In this document: one piece after another, positions 44,953 through 56,379 of the stretch
Layout: every line of letters begins with the position of its first letter
Position numbering within the stretch: position 1 is the stretch's first letter
Source: Vandiemenella viatica
Lineage: Eukaryota > Arthropoda > Insecta > Orthoptera > Morabidae
Length of the DNA: 64,000 nt
Assembly: GCA_031002005.1 (NCBI GenBank)
Contig: JARYHS010008074.1
Span: 264,989,930-265,053,929, forward strand
Direction: 5' to 3'
The notes under the pieces: generated by a model
Databases searched by the model: none
What the model was told of the DNA's origin: nothing
Seen by the model: only the letters and a program-made list of their open reading frames with translations
Program-made: the position numbers and the translations under genes

Positions 44953-45269
44953 CCAGTACAGTACATCGGTGGCCTAATAAATTAGCACTGAACAGTGCCG
45001 TCTTCTTGTGGTTATGCGTTCTTGGCTGACGTCAGTGCAGCATCCAGAATTGTGACGCTAGGCGAAATACCTCCAGTCACGAATATGCAAGTAATTTCGT
45101 TCACTAGAAAACTGTATAGTCACATGTAACCAATCGCTATGCGTCTCATTGTGTTCATGGCTGTCTAGAAGGATATAATCACAATCTTCTCGAAGATCAT
45201 CGTAAACAAAATGCATTTTTAAAAGATTCCATGTACAAGGAGTTCCGAGTTGACCACCGTAAAGTGTAG

Positions 45270-47570
45270 ATGTGCGACGAGGAATACGCTAGCCGCACTT
45301 TCGAGTCAGGCGGGTCGAGTGCCCCAGCGCACTCGACTTTGCCGGCGGGAGCTGCGGCAATGGTGACGACCCGGCTAACGGAAACGGACTTGGCTACGGA
45401 CACAAAACGGACGGCTCCACAAACAAATAGGACGACTCGGCAACCGGACATGGACTTGATTATGGACACAACTCCGACGGTACTCATCTCGCAGATGATG
45501 ACAAGGCCTGCCCTCAGTCAAGATCCTCGCATAACAAAGCGCTGCACCTCACCATTCCTTGGCGATAAAGTCAAGCTACCAAGGAGTGAACAGAGGGGAA
45601 GAAACTCCATAACCAGCGTCCCTGTGTCACAGCTTGCCTCGATCAATAAGGAGGAGAAAGCGGGGAGGAATAAAAACAAGGGAGCTTTCAGCTTCCCTGC
45701 AACGACTTCTATGGACCAGCACAGCAATTAAAACATAAGGCAACCATTAAACAAGATCAACCGGTATGCATCCCGACATGGAGGGGTTCATGCTGGCGCA
45801 CCTTACCAGCAAGCCCCAACCTTTTCTAGATCCCAACAATCTTGAAACATCAAACCCATATGAAGTGCTGAATCAAGAAGAATCTTCACAGCAACCACAT
45901 CAACAAGAATCTGCACAGCAACCACAGCAGCAGCAGCGACAACAACAACAGCAACAGGCACCACATCTTACACATCCGATCCCACCCATCATAGTACAAT
46001 TCCCCAAAAGCTAAAAAGAAATGCACCAGATGATTAAGGGGAGCTTACAATAGCGGTCATTCCAAGTGAAGACTACCGGTGGCTATAAGGTGATATTAAC
46101 CTTCAGCCAATGACAAACTGTTAGTGACTGCAGCACTGCAGAGGGCAAACATAACCTATTATACTTTTCCCTCCGCAGCAAAGAAGATACTAAAAGTAGT
46201 ATTCCGCTGGATGCCATCAAACATGCCGTCTGAAGATATAAAAGAAGAACTCGAAGACAGTGGATTCGACATTCGCACAGTGGCTCAACTAAAAAGACGA
46301 GGCGGTTCAGACCTCATGCCTCTCTTTCTTGTGGTGCTACCAGATAGGCCACAGAATTTAAATCACTGATGTCACTGCGCATCACCGTCGAGAAGTTAGG
46401 AGCGTCCAATGGCCCTACTCAGTGCTTTAATTGCCAAGCTCTAGGACACGTAGCACGCCATTGCAACATGCCCTCGGTTTGCGTCAAGTGTGCTTGGGTA
46501 CACGTGTCCAACTACTGTACCATGAAGAAGGGTGATAGCACACCGAAATGCACCAACTGTCAAGTGAGTCATGTTGCCAACTATATAGGGTGTTCTGCAT
46601 TTAAATGAGCACGAGACCGGCAGCGAGGAATCACCTCTGGGCAATCCTCAAGAGAACGTAAGAAGAATGATGACAAGAAGACAGAGGCCATAGCACTCCA
46701 ACAACCATCTGCAGCCGACCATCCTAGTCGACAGCGTGAAAGCAAGAATAAACCCTCGCCTCGACAGAACGGAAAGAATCCTCCACAAAAAGCAAGCAAA
46801 GGTTTGCAAAAAGGAAGCAAGAAGTGCACGGCTCAGCATCCGGCAAATCACTTGGTGTCCACCACATATGCTGAAAAGACGTCTGGAAAAACACCACCAA
46901 ATGAGGTCAAGTCAACGGCAGCAGAGAAGGCAAACTCTCAAGAAACCTTCCAGCAATGCCACACTCTGGGCCCACACCTCAAACAGCAAATAAGGGACCG
47001 TGAACAGCAAATAAGGGATCGTGCACAAACTACGTGACTCGGTCCAGGGGGGGGGGGGTTGCCTGAAAAGCTACGTTGGGTTACGTGGGTGGAGGGGGGG
47101 TTCCGAGCCAGGCCACGTAGCTTCCCTTTCATAGCATTTTTCACAGGTAAAATGAGGAACAGAACTCACAACAGCATGTGAATATTTATTTCCCTCAGTT
47201 AATTTTCTCCGTATGTAATTTACAATAGTCTGACAAGAGAAAACAGTACAAAATGCCTTCTGGATCAAAAGGGAATAAAGATACGTGCTACGTTGGTGAG
47301 GGGAGGGGGGAGGGGGTAGAGGCAAAAGCCACGTAGGGCTACGTGGGGGGGAGGGGGGGTTCACAGGAGGCCAAAATGGAGCTACGTGGTTTATGCACGC
47401 TCCCTAACATCGGGACGATGGGCCAACTGTTAAACATTGTAGGCAACCTACTCAACATGTTGACGTCTCTCCTCGCTAAGTTTGATCAGCTCGCAGCGGA
47501 TATCAAATCCGCAGGTAAGATGGTTCCAGCAGCCGAACAGCCAGATAAATCTCTGACCCACGATGGATAG
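45270..47570 (+). pseudogene. Jockey-type ORF1 (gag-like, zinc knuckles), broken
   Basis: The N-terminal part 45270-45731 is low-complexity and basic. A Gln-rich tract lies at 45880-45960. The 46124-46369 piece matches the domain preceding the zinc knuckles of insect Jockey ORF1 (YTFPSAAKKILKVVFRWMPS; then EDIKEELEDSGFDIRTVAQL; then LMPLFLVVLP). Three CCHC-like knuckles follow in 46420-46605: CFNCQALGHVARHC, CVKCAWVHVSNYC, CTNCQVSHVANYIGC. A C-terminal coiled-coil-like segment (TMGQLLNIVGNLLNMLTSLL) at 47415-47480 follows the MITE. Such proteins bind the element RNA and aid transport to the nucleus. Three frameshifts break it. Confidence 0.87.
47015..47404. mobile_element. 390-bp GC-tract MITE, family M2, TSD TAA
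   Basis: It begins GGGATCGTGCACAAACTACG and ends CTACGTGGTTTATGCACGCTCCC (final 18 bases are GGTTTATGCACGCTCCC-like), forming an inverted repeat with GGGAGCGTGCATAAACCACG-type sequence. TAA flanks both sides (47012-47014, 47405-47407). GCTACGT/TACGTGG phrases alternate with runs of 7-12 G near both ends. Nested in Jockey ORF1. A 20-bp duplicate of the left flank (AGCAAATAAGGGACCGTGAA) precedes it. Second copy at 54950-55310. Confidence 0.88.
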
Positions 47571-48340
47571 GACGCACATTCAGGGTTTAACTATGTGCGT
47601 TTTGAATGCCAATGGCATCCACCAACAAGTCTGAGAGTGCAGACAGTTTCTGCGTGATGAAGACATAGATATTGGCCTCTTCTGAGAAACCTACCTCAAG
47701 CAAGGCCTTAACGTATGAAGACTACAACTGGGCCGGCCACAGTAGTATCAGCATCCAGACCACCGCGGAGGCAACCAATAGAAGAGGACTTAGATCGTCT
47801 CCTCTCTATCCGAGCCAAACCGATCATCGGCAGAGATCTAAATTCGAAACATTCCGAATGGATCTTGAGAATAACAAACCCGGTAGCACAGATGTTCGAT
47901 AGGCTTGCAGTCAGACGTAACTTGCAAATCTGTGGACTGGAGGAGCCAACACACCACCCCTGGAATGGCAACCGCCCAGATGTTATGGACATCACGCGGG
48001 GAATCGCAGGATTAATCACTGCGCACACAATGAACAGACTATCGTCCGACAACTCCCCAGTCTTGATAGACATCGATGTAGGCTCCTGGAGGCCAGCAAT
48101 TACCAATCTGAAGAACTATAACAGGACAAAATGGGATAATTTCCGTGAAGAGGTCACGAAATCTCTTCACCACCTGAGGTCCCTAGATGCGAGACAAATA
48201 GAGACCAAAATTTCAGCCAGTCAAGACCACAGGTCATTGATCGGCGATAACACGTTGTCTCTTATGTGCATCGTGAGTCAACTGCTCCCACGCCTAGCCG
48301 CTTACCTCCAGTTAAGTCGATATTTACTTGTACTAACCTT
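47563..48340 (+). pseudogene. Jockey-type ORF2, endonuclease part only
   Basis: Reads MDRTHIQGLTMCVLNANGI from 47563, the start of an AP-like endonuclease; ECRQFLRDEDIDIGLF.ETYL includes the ET motif after an in-frame stop. The open piece 47715-48347 has IIGRDLNSKHSEW (the GDFNAKH motif with Asp to Arg neighbour changes), PDVMDI, and SSDNSPVLIDI, where the usual SDH is SDN. Beyond RTKWDNFREEVTKSL the match fades. The reverse transcriptase is absent. Confidence 0.85.
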
Positions 48341-48344
48341 ACCT

Positions 48345-51125
48345 TAAGTGAACATTTAACAGCTCGAAACTCACTTTAGGCGAATATTTACCTGAAAATT
48401 ACATTAAGTACTGATAATTATTATACAGTTACCGGAACCATTATACTGAAACCAGATGACGCCATGCAATTTCAGGTACGTCGGTACAGAGACGTTAATT
48501 ACACACGTTTTTGTGACTTCCTTAGGGCTTCTTGAATGTCGATATCGTACTGTTAAAAATACAATGCCAGCGGAGAAAGTTTGTTAATAATCGGGTTAAT
48601 TCGAAACGTTTTGAGGGAACTCATATATCAACCACCCGATGGATGACCAATCCATGTGACATAGCATTGTAACTAGAGCCATCTGAATAAAAGAATTTTA
48701 CATGCTGATCATCTAAAAAAAAAATTCAGCGTCGTCCAGTAATAGATACTAAATTTATTGGATACCACTGCTTTTAATCGGGTGTAACAATCAGAATTAC
48801 AATCTCAAAAGCACAGTTGAATAGGTTGCTTTCAGTTAAGGGTTGGATTCTGTGTTAAATTGTAGGTCCTATTTACCTGGTGGGATTACCATATTAGGCA
48901 AGAAAACTGCGCCACAAATTTGAGAATATTAAAACATCCTAAAGGACTGCTCTGAATCATTTCAAAATCGGAGGATGTGTAAAACACTGGACCCATAATA
49001 AGTCCCAACACTGCAGAGATACGGCGTGCACGTAAGCCCAGCAGTGTCCTCTTTTGAGTGGCCGAACAGATTAATCTTACTCCACGATCAGTAGGTGCAA
49101 AACTGTCAAACGAAGTGGAAACGTGTAAACATAAACCAGTCTGCCTTGTCGACATCAAAGGGTGCAATATCAACATGTACGTTCGCACGTGGCAAAATGA
49201 TTGGTCTTCGGGAAATGGTTTTGTCGTTCCGTGATTGGGTGGCTCGAAGAGGGCACGCTGATGTGTTTGTAGAGCCAGTGGATAGAAGAGCGTGGTACAT
49301 AGTGAATGTGCAAGCCTTTTTCGAGGAACGTTCTCCTGGCACGTCTGTGACTTGGTCGGTCAGCAACTTGTTAAGTTTTAGTCGTCCTGCAACCGCAGTC
49401 GATGCTTTGTCAACGCGCCCACAAACCACGTGGCAGTGTAATTCTAACAAACAATAAGAAACATATTTTATGTTGATATCATGTAAATGTACGTCTATGT
49501 TGATCGATACGCCGGAACAACGATATTTGCTGGGATGTTTGCAAATGACATTGTGGCGTCTGTAAGTGGATGAAATTCTCGTATTCTTTGGAAATATTTC
49601 TCTGAAGCATATCACACGCAATTAGAATAGATTCCTCTATGCCACAGCGAAGATTTCTTCCATGAATGATGTTGTACAGCTGAATACTACGCGAAGCATG
49701 GCGTGACAACTAAATCTGAACGACAGCTCAGTTTGAATGAATTCAACTAAATTGTCCAACGTGTAGTTTTTTCCCGTTGGAATGTGTACAACATCGATGC
49801 TGATTACTACGAATGTTTGCACTATCTTACAATAAGTCAATTTACTAAGTGATTTAAACATATTCACAGCCAGTCTAGCCGTAGTAAATATTTCATAATA
49901 AAATATGACTACTATTTTTAACAAAGAATGAAGAAGCAAATTATTACTGCAAGTGTAAATTTTGGACATGATCACATACTTCTGTTTGCCTACCGAGAAT
50001 ACGATGACAACGTCTTGAAACTGACAACTGGGATTGCATAATGTACGATCGGGATCCATATACGAATGATGATGCATCTAACAACTTTAGCTTTTACCGT
50101 GAATACTCCCTGTAAAAAATAAAGAAAAGTCATACGAATGCCATTTTGAATAAAGTTCTGCCTTATGTTTGCTTATGTCACATACGATTTAAACAGGAGG
50201 CTATCTTAAAATGGTTAAATTTTTTCTTTCTTTCTTTCTTTTTTTTAAATTCTTATATAACCACTGAAAATTGTAATACATATTAAAGAATTTATTTCGT
50301 ATGCTTATGTTGGTAACCAAGACTAATATTAAAATTAGTCATAAGCTTGCTGTTGTATACCGAGGCTGCATTGATAGGGCCATGAAATTTGGCAGTTTCA
50401 ATACGAGAAGAAACTGCGACAAACTGCTGTTTCCACTAGGATGATAAGAGATTTCATTAGGTGAAACTGTGAGTTTTATAAATCAGCCACATTGTCCGAG
50501 TAGTCAAGGCCAAGTTGTGCCGGAGCTGTTAATGTACTCATTACTCAATCAACTTATTCTTTCAATAACATATTTTAAACTAGTCGTCAAAAATACACAT
50601 ACAGAAAATATAATAGAATGATTCATGCGGAACTTCCTCGGAAGTAGTAAAATGGCCGAGAAGAGCCGTTGAGGCATCGCATGGATGTTTGCACTTTTTA
50701 CAAGGTCGAATTAATGTCGGATACTGTGGAAGGTCAGATCAATTCTATTGTTTTCATTGCGCTGGTACGCCACTATCATTACGAATTGATACGTCATGTT
50801 TATCCCTGCAAAACGTCACAAGTCTAGTGTTCGGTAGTTAATTCTCTTTTCATCCCAAAGCACTTCTCCATTTGTAACATCAACACGGAAAAACGAGTCC
50901 GGAGACGATCGTCGTTAAGGAAGGCACCCTGCCTCGCCGCAGGCAAATCTTAAGGTATTATTCCACGAAAATACTTGTATCAATTTACTTGGAAATACCC
51001 TAATCACAACAATTTGTCAACACTTAAATGCACTAACAGGTTCTAAAGCTAGTCAAAACATACATAGCCTTTAAACAAAAGACTATGGTAGAGACTGTAG
51101 ATTGTATATACCTACTGTATTATTT
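48345..51125. other. long unannotated stretch
   Basis: Overlapping antisense frames at 49095-49457 (+) and 49106-49621 (-) sit in a patch of higher GC than the flanks, without recognisable similarity. Nothing else identified. Confidence 0.45.
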
Positions 51126-51129
51126 GTAT

Positions 51130-51620
51130 TGAGTCTGAAGACTTGTTGCTTACAAGAGGATTGGAAAAGTTCGAATGCAATACCGGCCTATAAAGAAGGG
51201 GCGACCAATAAGGTTGCAAATTATATGCCACATTAGTTTGACATACTTAGGAGTAGGGAAATTGATGAAGAGATTGATATGCAACCACAGCAGAAATGCC
51301 TGTGAGGAAACAACCAGATTTGTAAAACAGAAACTTGGGTTTAGGAAACAATATTTATGCGAATCTCAGTCAATGTGCTATATGCAGGACATTTCAGATG
51401 AGATGAACAAGGGTGGCCAGATTTATAGTGTAGCATCAGATATCTTTAGACTATATTACCGAGGGAGATGTGGAAACATTTTATCAGAAACACGGAAGGA
51501 ATTTAAAATTAAATTTCATAAATGGCAATGATGATAGGTGTGTAGGAAAATTGTTACCGGAACATGTGCTCCATTGCAATAAAGTTAAAATTAAACTAAA
51601 TTATTTTGGCGATTTGATAT
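51130..51620 (+). pseudogene. LINE family 3 fragment: RT start joined to ORF2 end
   Basis: Reads EDWKSSNAIPAYKEGATNKV from about 51146 (RT fingers), then YLGVGKLMKRLICNH, and LGFRKQYLCESQSMCYMQDI up to about 51450, where motif A begins in an already degraded form (SVASDIFRL). The sequence then jumps to the C-terminal end of the same family, ETRKEFKIKFHKWQ followed by the 3' UTR (GGAACATGTGCTCCATTGCA). The RT palm, motif C and thumb are deleted. The junction is near 51450-51475. Confidence 0.75.
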
Positions 51621-51779
51621 GGAAATTTTTATTTGCTAAATCGGAATATCGAAGTATCAGTATGTATGTACAGTACCTATTACAAACTGAAAGTCTCTCA
51701 CAGAAAAACTATATCATCCCATAACTGTTTAGTACAACTTCAACAAAAAAAAGACTCCATCAATAATTTTTATTGAACC

Positions 51780-51955
51780 ACTTGCCATTTGTAAGGCCAT
51801 GGTTTTGATCCTCGTTACGACCAAACAGGTTTAGATTTTCCATTGTTTTCGAGGTTAATGTCGGAATGATTGCTTCAAAATGCCTTGACCGAATTCTTCC
51901 CAGTTCCTTACCCTCATTTCTCTATCTGTCGATGGTCTTTTTAACTAATCGTTCG
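51780..51955 (+). mobile_element. SINE family A fragment (+), highly diverged
   Basis: GGTTTTGATCCTCGTTACGAC (damaged B box), TTTTCCATTGTTTTCGAGG, AATGTCGGAATGATTGCTTC and CCGAATTCTTCCCAGTTCC follow the family A order. Old copy. Confidence 0.65.
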
Positions 51956-52059
51956 CACTTAGCCTTTGAAGTTTGTCACTGTTAGTTTCATTAGTAAAGA
52001 TGATAATATACGCTTAGTGCTATTGAAATGGGTAGTTATGGCGGAATAAGGAGAAAGTT

Positions 52060-53500
52060 TGGCTGTCCGGGTGGAACCGCGTCAATTTATCGAAACCTAA
52101 CGTTTTAGCCATCATGTTGAGACTTTTTTCAGAGGACAATGACCGCGGAAGTCTGCGCAGACCCTTAAGGAGAAAATTTTATTAATGCGCACTGAAATAT
52201 AAAAAAAATAACTGATTTTAGGAATTAGAGAATTGCATATGCACTAGTGCTACCGTACGTCGAACATTTTAGTTCAATGAAATCCTATACTCGGTTTTCA
52301 GCTTCGAACAAATTAAGTATATATTACAAGGCATTAAATGGGTATAATTGATACCAGTATGAGAGTTATACCTGATTTAATATCTTATTTATATTATGTG
52401 CAGGGATTATAAATAATTATTCCGTCATACAATGAAAATAATGGGTTAACACAATCTTTTCTTGACTGCGAGAAATTGGTTAATTCGTAAAGCTACATTT
52501 GCTTCATTAGGAACCTAACACTTTTATATATTCCTCTACGTGTGGTCCCATCTCTTAATAACTGGCCCTCTGGTATGGCCGTCTAGTTTTTCTCCTCGTT
52601 GTCACTAATGACTTGTGTGTTATTAACGACAAATGATTTTCTGATGACCACAGTATTAATTAGCGCCACAGCACTATCTCGCTCGAGTTTTTTTTTTTTT
52701 TTTGCTTATAAGTTCTCAGCTAGAACTGAAGAAATGGCTTTCTCCAGTTCATGTGACAACTCGCCATACGTTAACTTATTTCAACTATGGTTGATACTGC
52801 GCATATAGCATAGAATCGTCAGTAAGGTATAGTTGAAAAGTCTGACCAGTGTAAGAACTTCCTTGAGATAGTAATTTTGTCAACTTTGCGATTTTAATGT
52901 TTTCACAACCATCACATGCTTTTTTGTGCCTATTGCTCATAATAAGTCAATGGGAGCGCACGAGTGTTGTGTATTCTAAGGAAGCAGTTACGCATATCTA
53001 AAGAGAATGCTAGAAAACAACTTTTTTTTTTTTATTTTTTTTTAGAAATAGATTACACCACCCGCTATAGGTTTGATAATTCTGAGGAAAGTACAACATT
53101 TAGCGATGAAAAACAGGGTATAAAAATCCTTTTTCCCTTATAAAAATGATTTTAATTTTGACGTTGCTGACCTGGAAGGCCTTTCTATTATAAAACTTAA
53201 AATTGAAACACTCATACCCCAGGCAGTATTCCCTGGGAACGTTTGAAATATAGTTGGCTCTCGTTCCCGAGTGAAACTTGAGCAGTTGGTTTTATCATTT
53301 ACGGAGCCCCTCATGCGTCGGTCGAACGCAATAACCACTGTTTACTTAGTTCGCATTTATTTCGAGCAGAACGCTTCGATGACGACCCGTATATAAGCTC
53401 TGTGATAATGTCTCAATAAATGAAACTGTCGAAATGAAATATCGCTCAACAGTCTTGTTTCGAACCGGTGAAATTATAAATATCTGATCTTCCTAATTTT
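52060..53500. other. unannotated sequence
   Basis: T tracts at 52688-52702 and 53021-53043. The block 52080-52150 contains TTTCGATAAA-like text similar to the CTGA...GAAACGTT motif on the minus strand, but too degraded to call. No gene recognised. Confidence 0.45.
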
Positions 53501-53504
53501 TTGC

Positions 53505-53695
53505 TGTGATCAGTCTCCCGACGGTTTTGGTGCAATCCTCCATCCTTTCCCATCTCTGCTCTAACCTCTTCATCTCAACATACCTCTTGTAACCTACATC
53601 TTCAGTTACCTGCATCAAATAGCACATGTCTTAAAATGTAACCCATCATCCTGTCTCTTCCTATCTGTAAGACTTTTCCGCAAGTTCCTACATAT
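53505..53695 (-). pseudogene. LINE C-terminal fragment (minus strand)
   Basis: On the minus strand one frame reads IGRDRMMGYILRHVLF (typical 'GR.R..GHLLRH..F') and, after a shift, VGYKRYVEMKRLEQRWERME, matching the '..Y.EMKRLA.DR..WR' end of a LINE ORF2 group widespread in insects. Short, frameshifted and stop-containing. It differs from LINE families 1-3. Confidence 0.6.
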
Positions 53696-53699
53696 GCCG

Positions 53700-54130
53700 G
53701 CAATTAAAAGAATTATAAACTAACGTTGTATTTTACATTTTAAGCATATTGCGACAAAATTCCTCATTAACAGAAAATGAGAATTTTAGGTAATGGCTTC
53801 TCATCCTGCAACGGCGGACGGCCAAACTATAGGAATCTAGTTTGTGTTGTACTTCACAGATAACAACTACAAAAAAGTCTCCAGATTTCTGAGGCTTCGT
53901 TATTACATTTCATATCCATTATGGATAGACCCAATTATAAACATCCAGAATAGACGAATGCTGGATGGGACAGGGAATCATTTCGTTATTATTAGAAAAA
54001 TGGTCTTAAAATTGTGGTGAGTATTAATTGAGGGAATAACATGATGGATTCATACTATTAAAGATTTTATTTTCTTAGCTACATTATGTTTGATTAGGTA
54101 GTAACCATAAATGTGAGAACTAAAGTTGTT
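53700..54130. other. unannotated sequence
   Basis: No gene or repeat recognised. Confidence 0.5.
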
Positions 54131-54134
54131 TATT

Positions 54135-54570
54135 GAATACAAATTAGTATGATATGATAAAGGATCTGGATTGGGAGTCACTGGAAGACAGGAGGAGGGT
54201 GAAGAGAGCGCTGGGAATGTACAAGGCATACGTTGGTGATGGGGCTTGGAAGGATTGCATGGAGGGGAAAAGATGGCCATGACCACAAGCCTGCACTCGA
54301 TTTCATGCATCAGGGAGTGGGAGAAATTTTCTTTTCTGGCTAAGGATGTCAGAGATTGTAACAAATTACCAAGTGAAGTGATGAATAATTTACCAAGAAC
54401 TCTGAAGGGAATTTAAAATTAAAATTCGTTAATCGCAAACGTAGAGAGAGGAAGAATATAACTTTGACATTATATAAGGTAATAAAAAAGGGGTAGTGAT
54501 ATGACTAAGGGAGCGTGTGCTCCACCGCAATTAAATTAAATTAACTTTCGTAATGTCCCTTTTTCGTATT
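54135..54570 (+). pseudogene. LINE family 3 fragment: ORF2 C-terminus and 3' UTR
   Basis: Begins MIKDLDWESLEDRRRVKRAL and MYKAYVGDGAWKDCMEGKRW, then the charged tail (DHDHKPALDFMHQGVGE in mixed frames) and the end LPSEVMNNLPRTLKG, EFKIKIR, followed by a 3' UTR with GTGTGCTCCACCGCAATTAA. The same segment ends the copies at 51.1 and 58.2 kb. 5'-truncated. Confidence 0.8.
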
Positions 54571-54574
54571 CGTA

Positions 54575-54945
54575 TTAAGTACTGTGTTCAATATATGATG
54601 CAGTTGCAAGACATAGGATTTACAAAATGCAGGAAATATCTTATTACTTATTAGTAGTCAGAAGCAATTTAACATCTTGTTGAAAACATTAAGATCACAT
54701 AGTGCACTAAATTTAAAAATATCAGTACTAACAATGTCTATAGTAACGGCCGAAACTTGCAGTGTGAAACTATTCTACTCTGGGCATTTTATACGCTCTT
54801 TCTCAGATAAATAATATTCTCACTAGCAACCGGAACAGATTTGATGTTTACACGTTTTAAATGATTAAATCAATTTGTCAGATTTATTTCTAGTGGCTCT
54901 GACATATGTGCGTCGGTGGCTTCATGACAGCAGCCATGCAAATAT
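54575..54945. other. unannotated sequence
   Basis: No gene recognised. Confidence 0.5.
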
Positions 54946-54949
54946 ATTT

Positions 54950-55310
54950 GGGAGCGTGCATAATCTACGTGGCTTGGTCTAATTTTGGCTGGGAAAGGGG
55001 GGGGGGGGGTGGAGAGTGGCTGGAAGGCTACGCTGTGCTATGTGGAAAAGGGGGGAGGGGAGGTTTCCGAGCCAGGCCACGTAGCACTACATTAATATTA
55101 TTTTTCACAGTTAAAATGAGGTAAAGAACACACAACAGCATGTGTATATTTATTTACTTCATTTAATTATCTCCGTATGTAATTTACAATAGAAAAAGCT
55201 ACGTGCTACGTGGGGGAGGGGGTAGAAGCAAAAACCACGTCAGGCTACGTGGGGATGGGGGGGGGTTCACAGGAGTCCAAAATGGAGCTACGTGGTTTAT
55301 GGACGCTCCC
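54950..55310. mobile_element. 361-bp GC-tract MITE, family M2
   Basis: Begins GGGAGCGTGCATAATCTACG and ends CGTGGTTTATGGACGCTCCC, an inverted repeat of about 23 bp. The interior matches the copy at 47015-47404 (CCGAGCCAGGCCACGTAGC; TTTTTCACAG; CTCCGTATGTAATTTACAAT). Flanking triplets are TTT and TTA, so the 3-bp duplication is slightly damaged. Confidence 0.88.
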
Positions 55311-55439
55311 TTACTTATTGATAAAGATCATGGCCACTAAATGTAAGTCTCTTCGCCTGCCACATTAAGATTTCTCACCCTACTCATATCTTGGTTTGGT
55401 AGGAGATCTCCGCATATTTGACATGATTACTTTAGCATG

Positions 55440-56020
55440 TTCAGTGGCGGCTGGGGGTTATCAAACTGGTGGTGCACCACAAAACTTGACACAATCGATA
55501 AGACGTGATAAATATACCTGTTTTTATCAACTTGTTCATTATACTTTTGGATATTGCTTCTATACACAGAATCTAGCTGATTACGAATGTCGACCGTGCC
55601 TAACACAGACAAACTCATTACATTTTGTAGGTGTACTTGCGAAGAATCATGTTTTTTATTTTTTCACTCAAATGCGTCAAATCCTTGATTCCTGTTTCTG
55701 TCCAAATCGATTCTCCGCCAAAAATAATGCAAGGAAAACAAAAGAATGCATTAAGACGCTCACATCCACACAACCATTTCTTTCTATCATACATTTCACT
55801 TTAAAACTTCTTGTAAATGCTTTATTTTTCGATTTGCACTCTTGTTTTAAATTTAAAAAGGGCCGTGGCGGTCCGGCCAATTTTATGTTCACTTTATTTT
55901 GAAAAGTTCTGTTATTTTCTTTAATATAATCAATGTTTATGCTCATTTTCACTAACACCATACACAGTATAGAATAAAAGTTCTCGAAAAAAAATCGAAA
56001 AAAAACTAAAAACAATATTT
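55440..56020 (-). pseudogene. hAT-like transposase N-terminus (TTF-type zinc finger region), deletion derivative
   Basis: On the minus strand the frame starts near 56015/55940 (MSINIDYIKE). LAGPPRPFLNLKQECKSKNK then FTRSFKVKC matches the TTF-type zinc-finger entry region of ZMYM1-like hAT transposases. The expected WLCGC..NAFFCFPC block is present only in shifted frames (CVDVSVLMHSFVFLALF). It continues with LGTVDIRNQLDSVYRSNIQK, YNEQVDKNRYI and ends abruptly at KFCGA. The following bases, GGTGCACCACCAGTTTGATA to CAGCCGCCACTG (55440), look like a hAT terminal sequence (CAGTGGCGGCTGG), so coding was fused to the element end by an internal deletion. Confidence 0.7.
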
Positions 56021-56379
56021 ACGGTATATAAATAAACAATTATTAGCGCGTCACATACAGTGAAACTATACTGATAGTCTAATAACGAGATGTCAATCAT
56101 GGCTGCCGTCGCCTCGCGCGCCCAGCCAGCCAATTCGTCAAACATCGGGTGCTCTCGGCAATCCTCGGTTTGCTCGTGCGGCGCTCGACAACTGACTCAT
56201 TACTCCATACGTTTCTATGAACTATCTTTTGTTTCACGCGTCAGGCGTATTCATATCAATCCTAATTAATACATTATAGACGATTTTGTTCGGTATACTT
56301 TTCGTAAGCAGGGTTGAGGGTTATGCGATTTCCGAGTTTTGCTGCAACATCAGTAGAATGGTCAGTGATGCTGCCGTAT

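Larger units (their letters stand above)
45244..48340 (+). mobile_element. Jockey-type LINE: ORF1 plus 5' part of ORF2, with nested MITE
   Basis: ORF1 (gag-like) spans about 45270-47570 with frameshifts and a MITE inserted at 47015-47404. ORF2 starts at ATG 47563, overlapping the ORF1 stop by 8 bases (ATGGATAG). Only the endonuclease portion of ORF2 is present; the sequence departs from LINE-like coding at about 48250-48340, so the RT and 3' end are missing. Loss of the 3' side is unusual for a LINE and indicates a later deletion or rearrangement, or an assembly join. Confidence 0.85.

Noticed and set aside
52080..52150. Another CTGA...GAAACGTT hammerhead-like block (minus strand)
   Set aside because: The core reads CTGAAAA and TAAAACG, lacking required bases, and no enclosing stem is visible.
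55396..55902. 168-codon plus-strand frame
   Set aside because: It is antisense to the hAT relic, whose minus-strand translation shows the conserved motifs.
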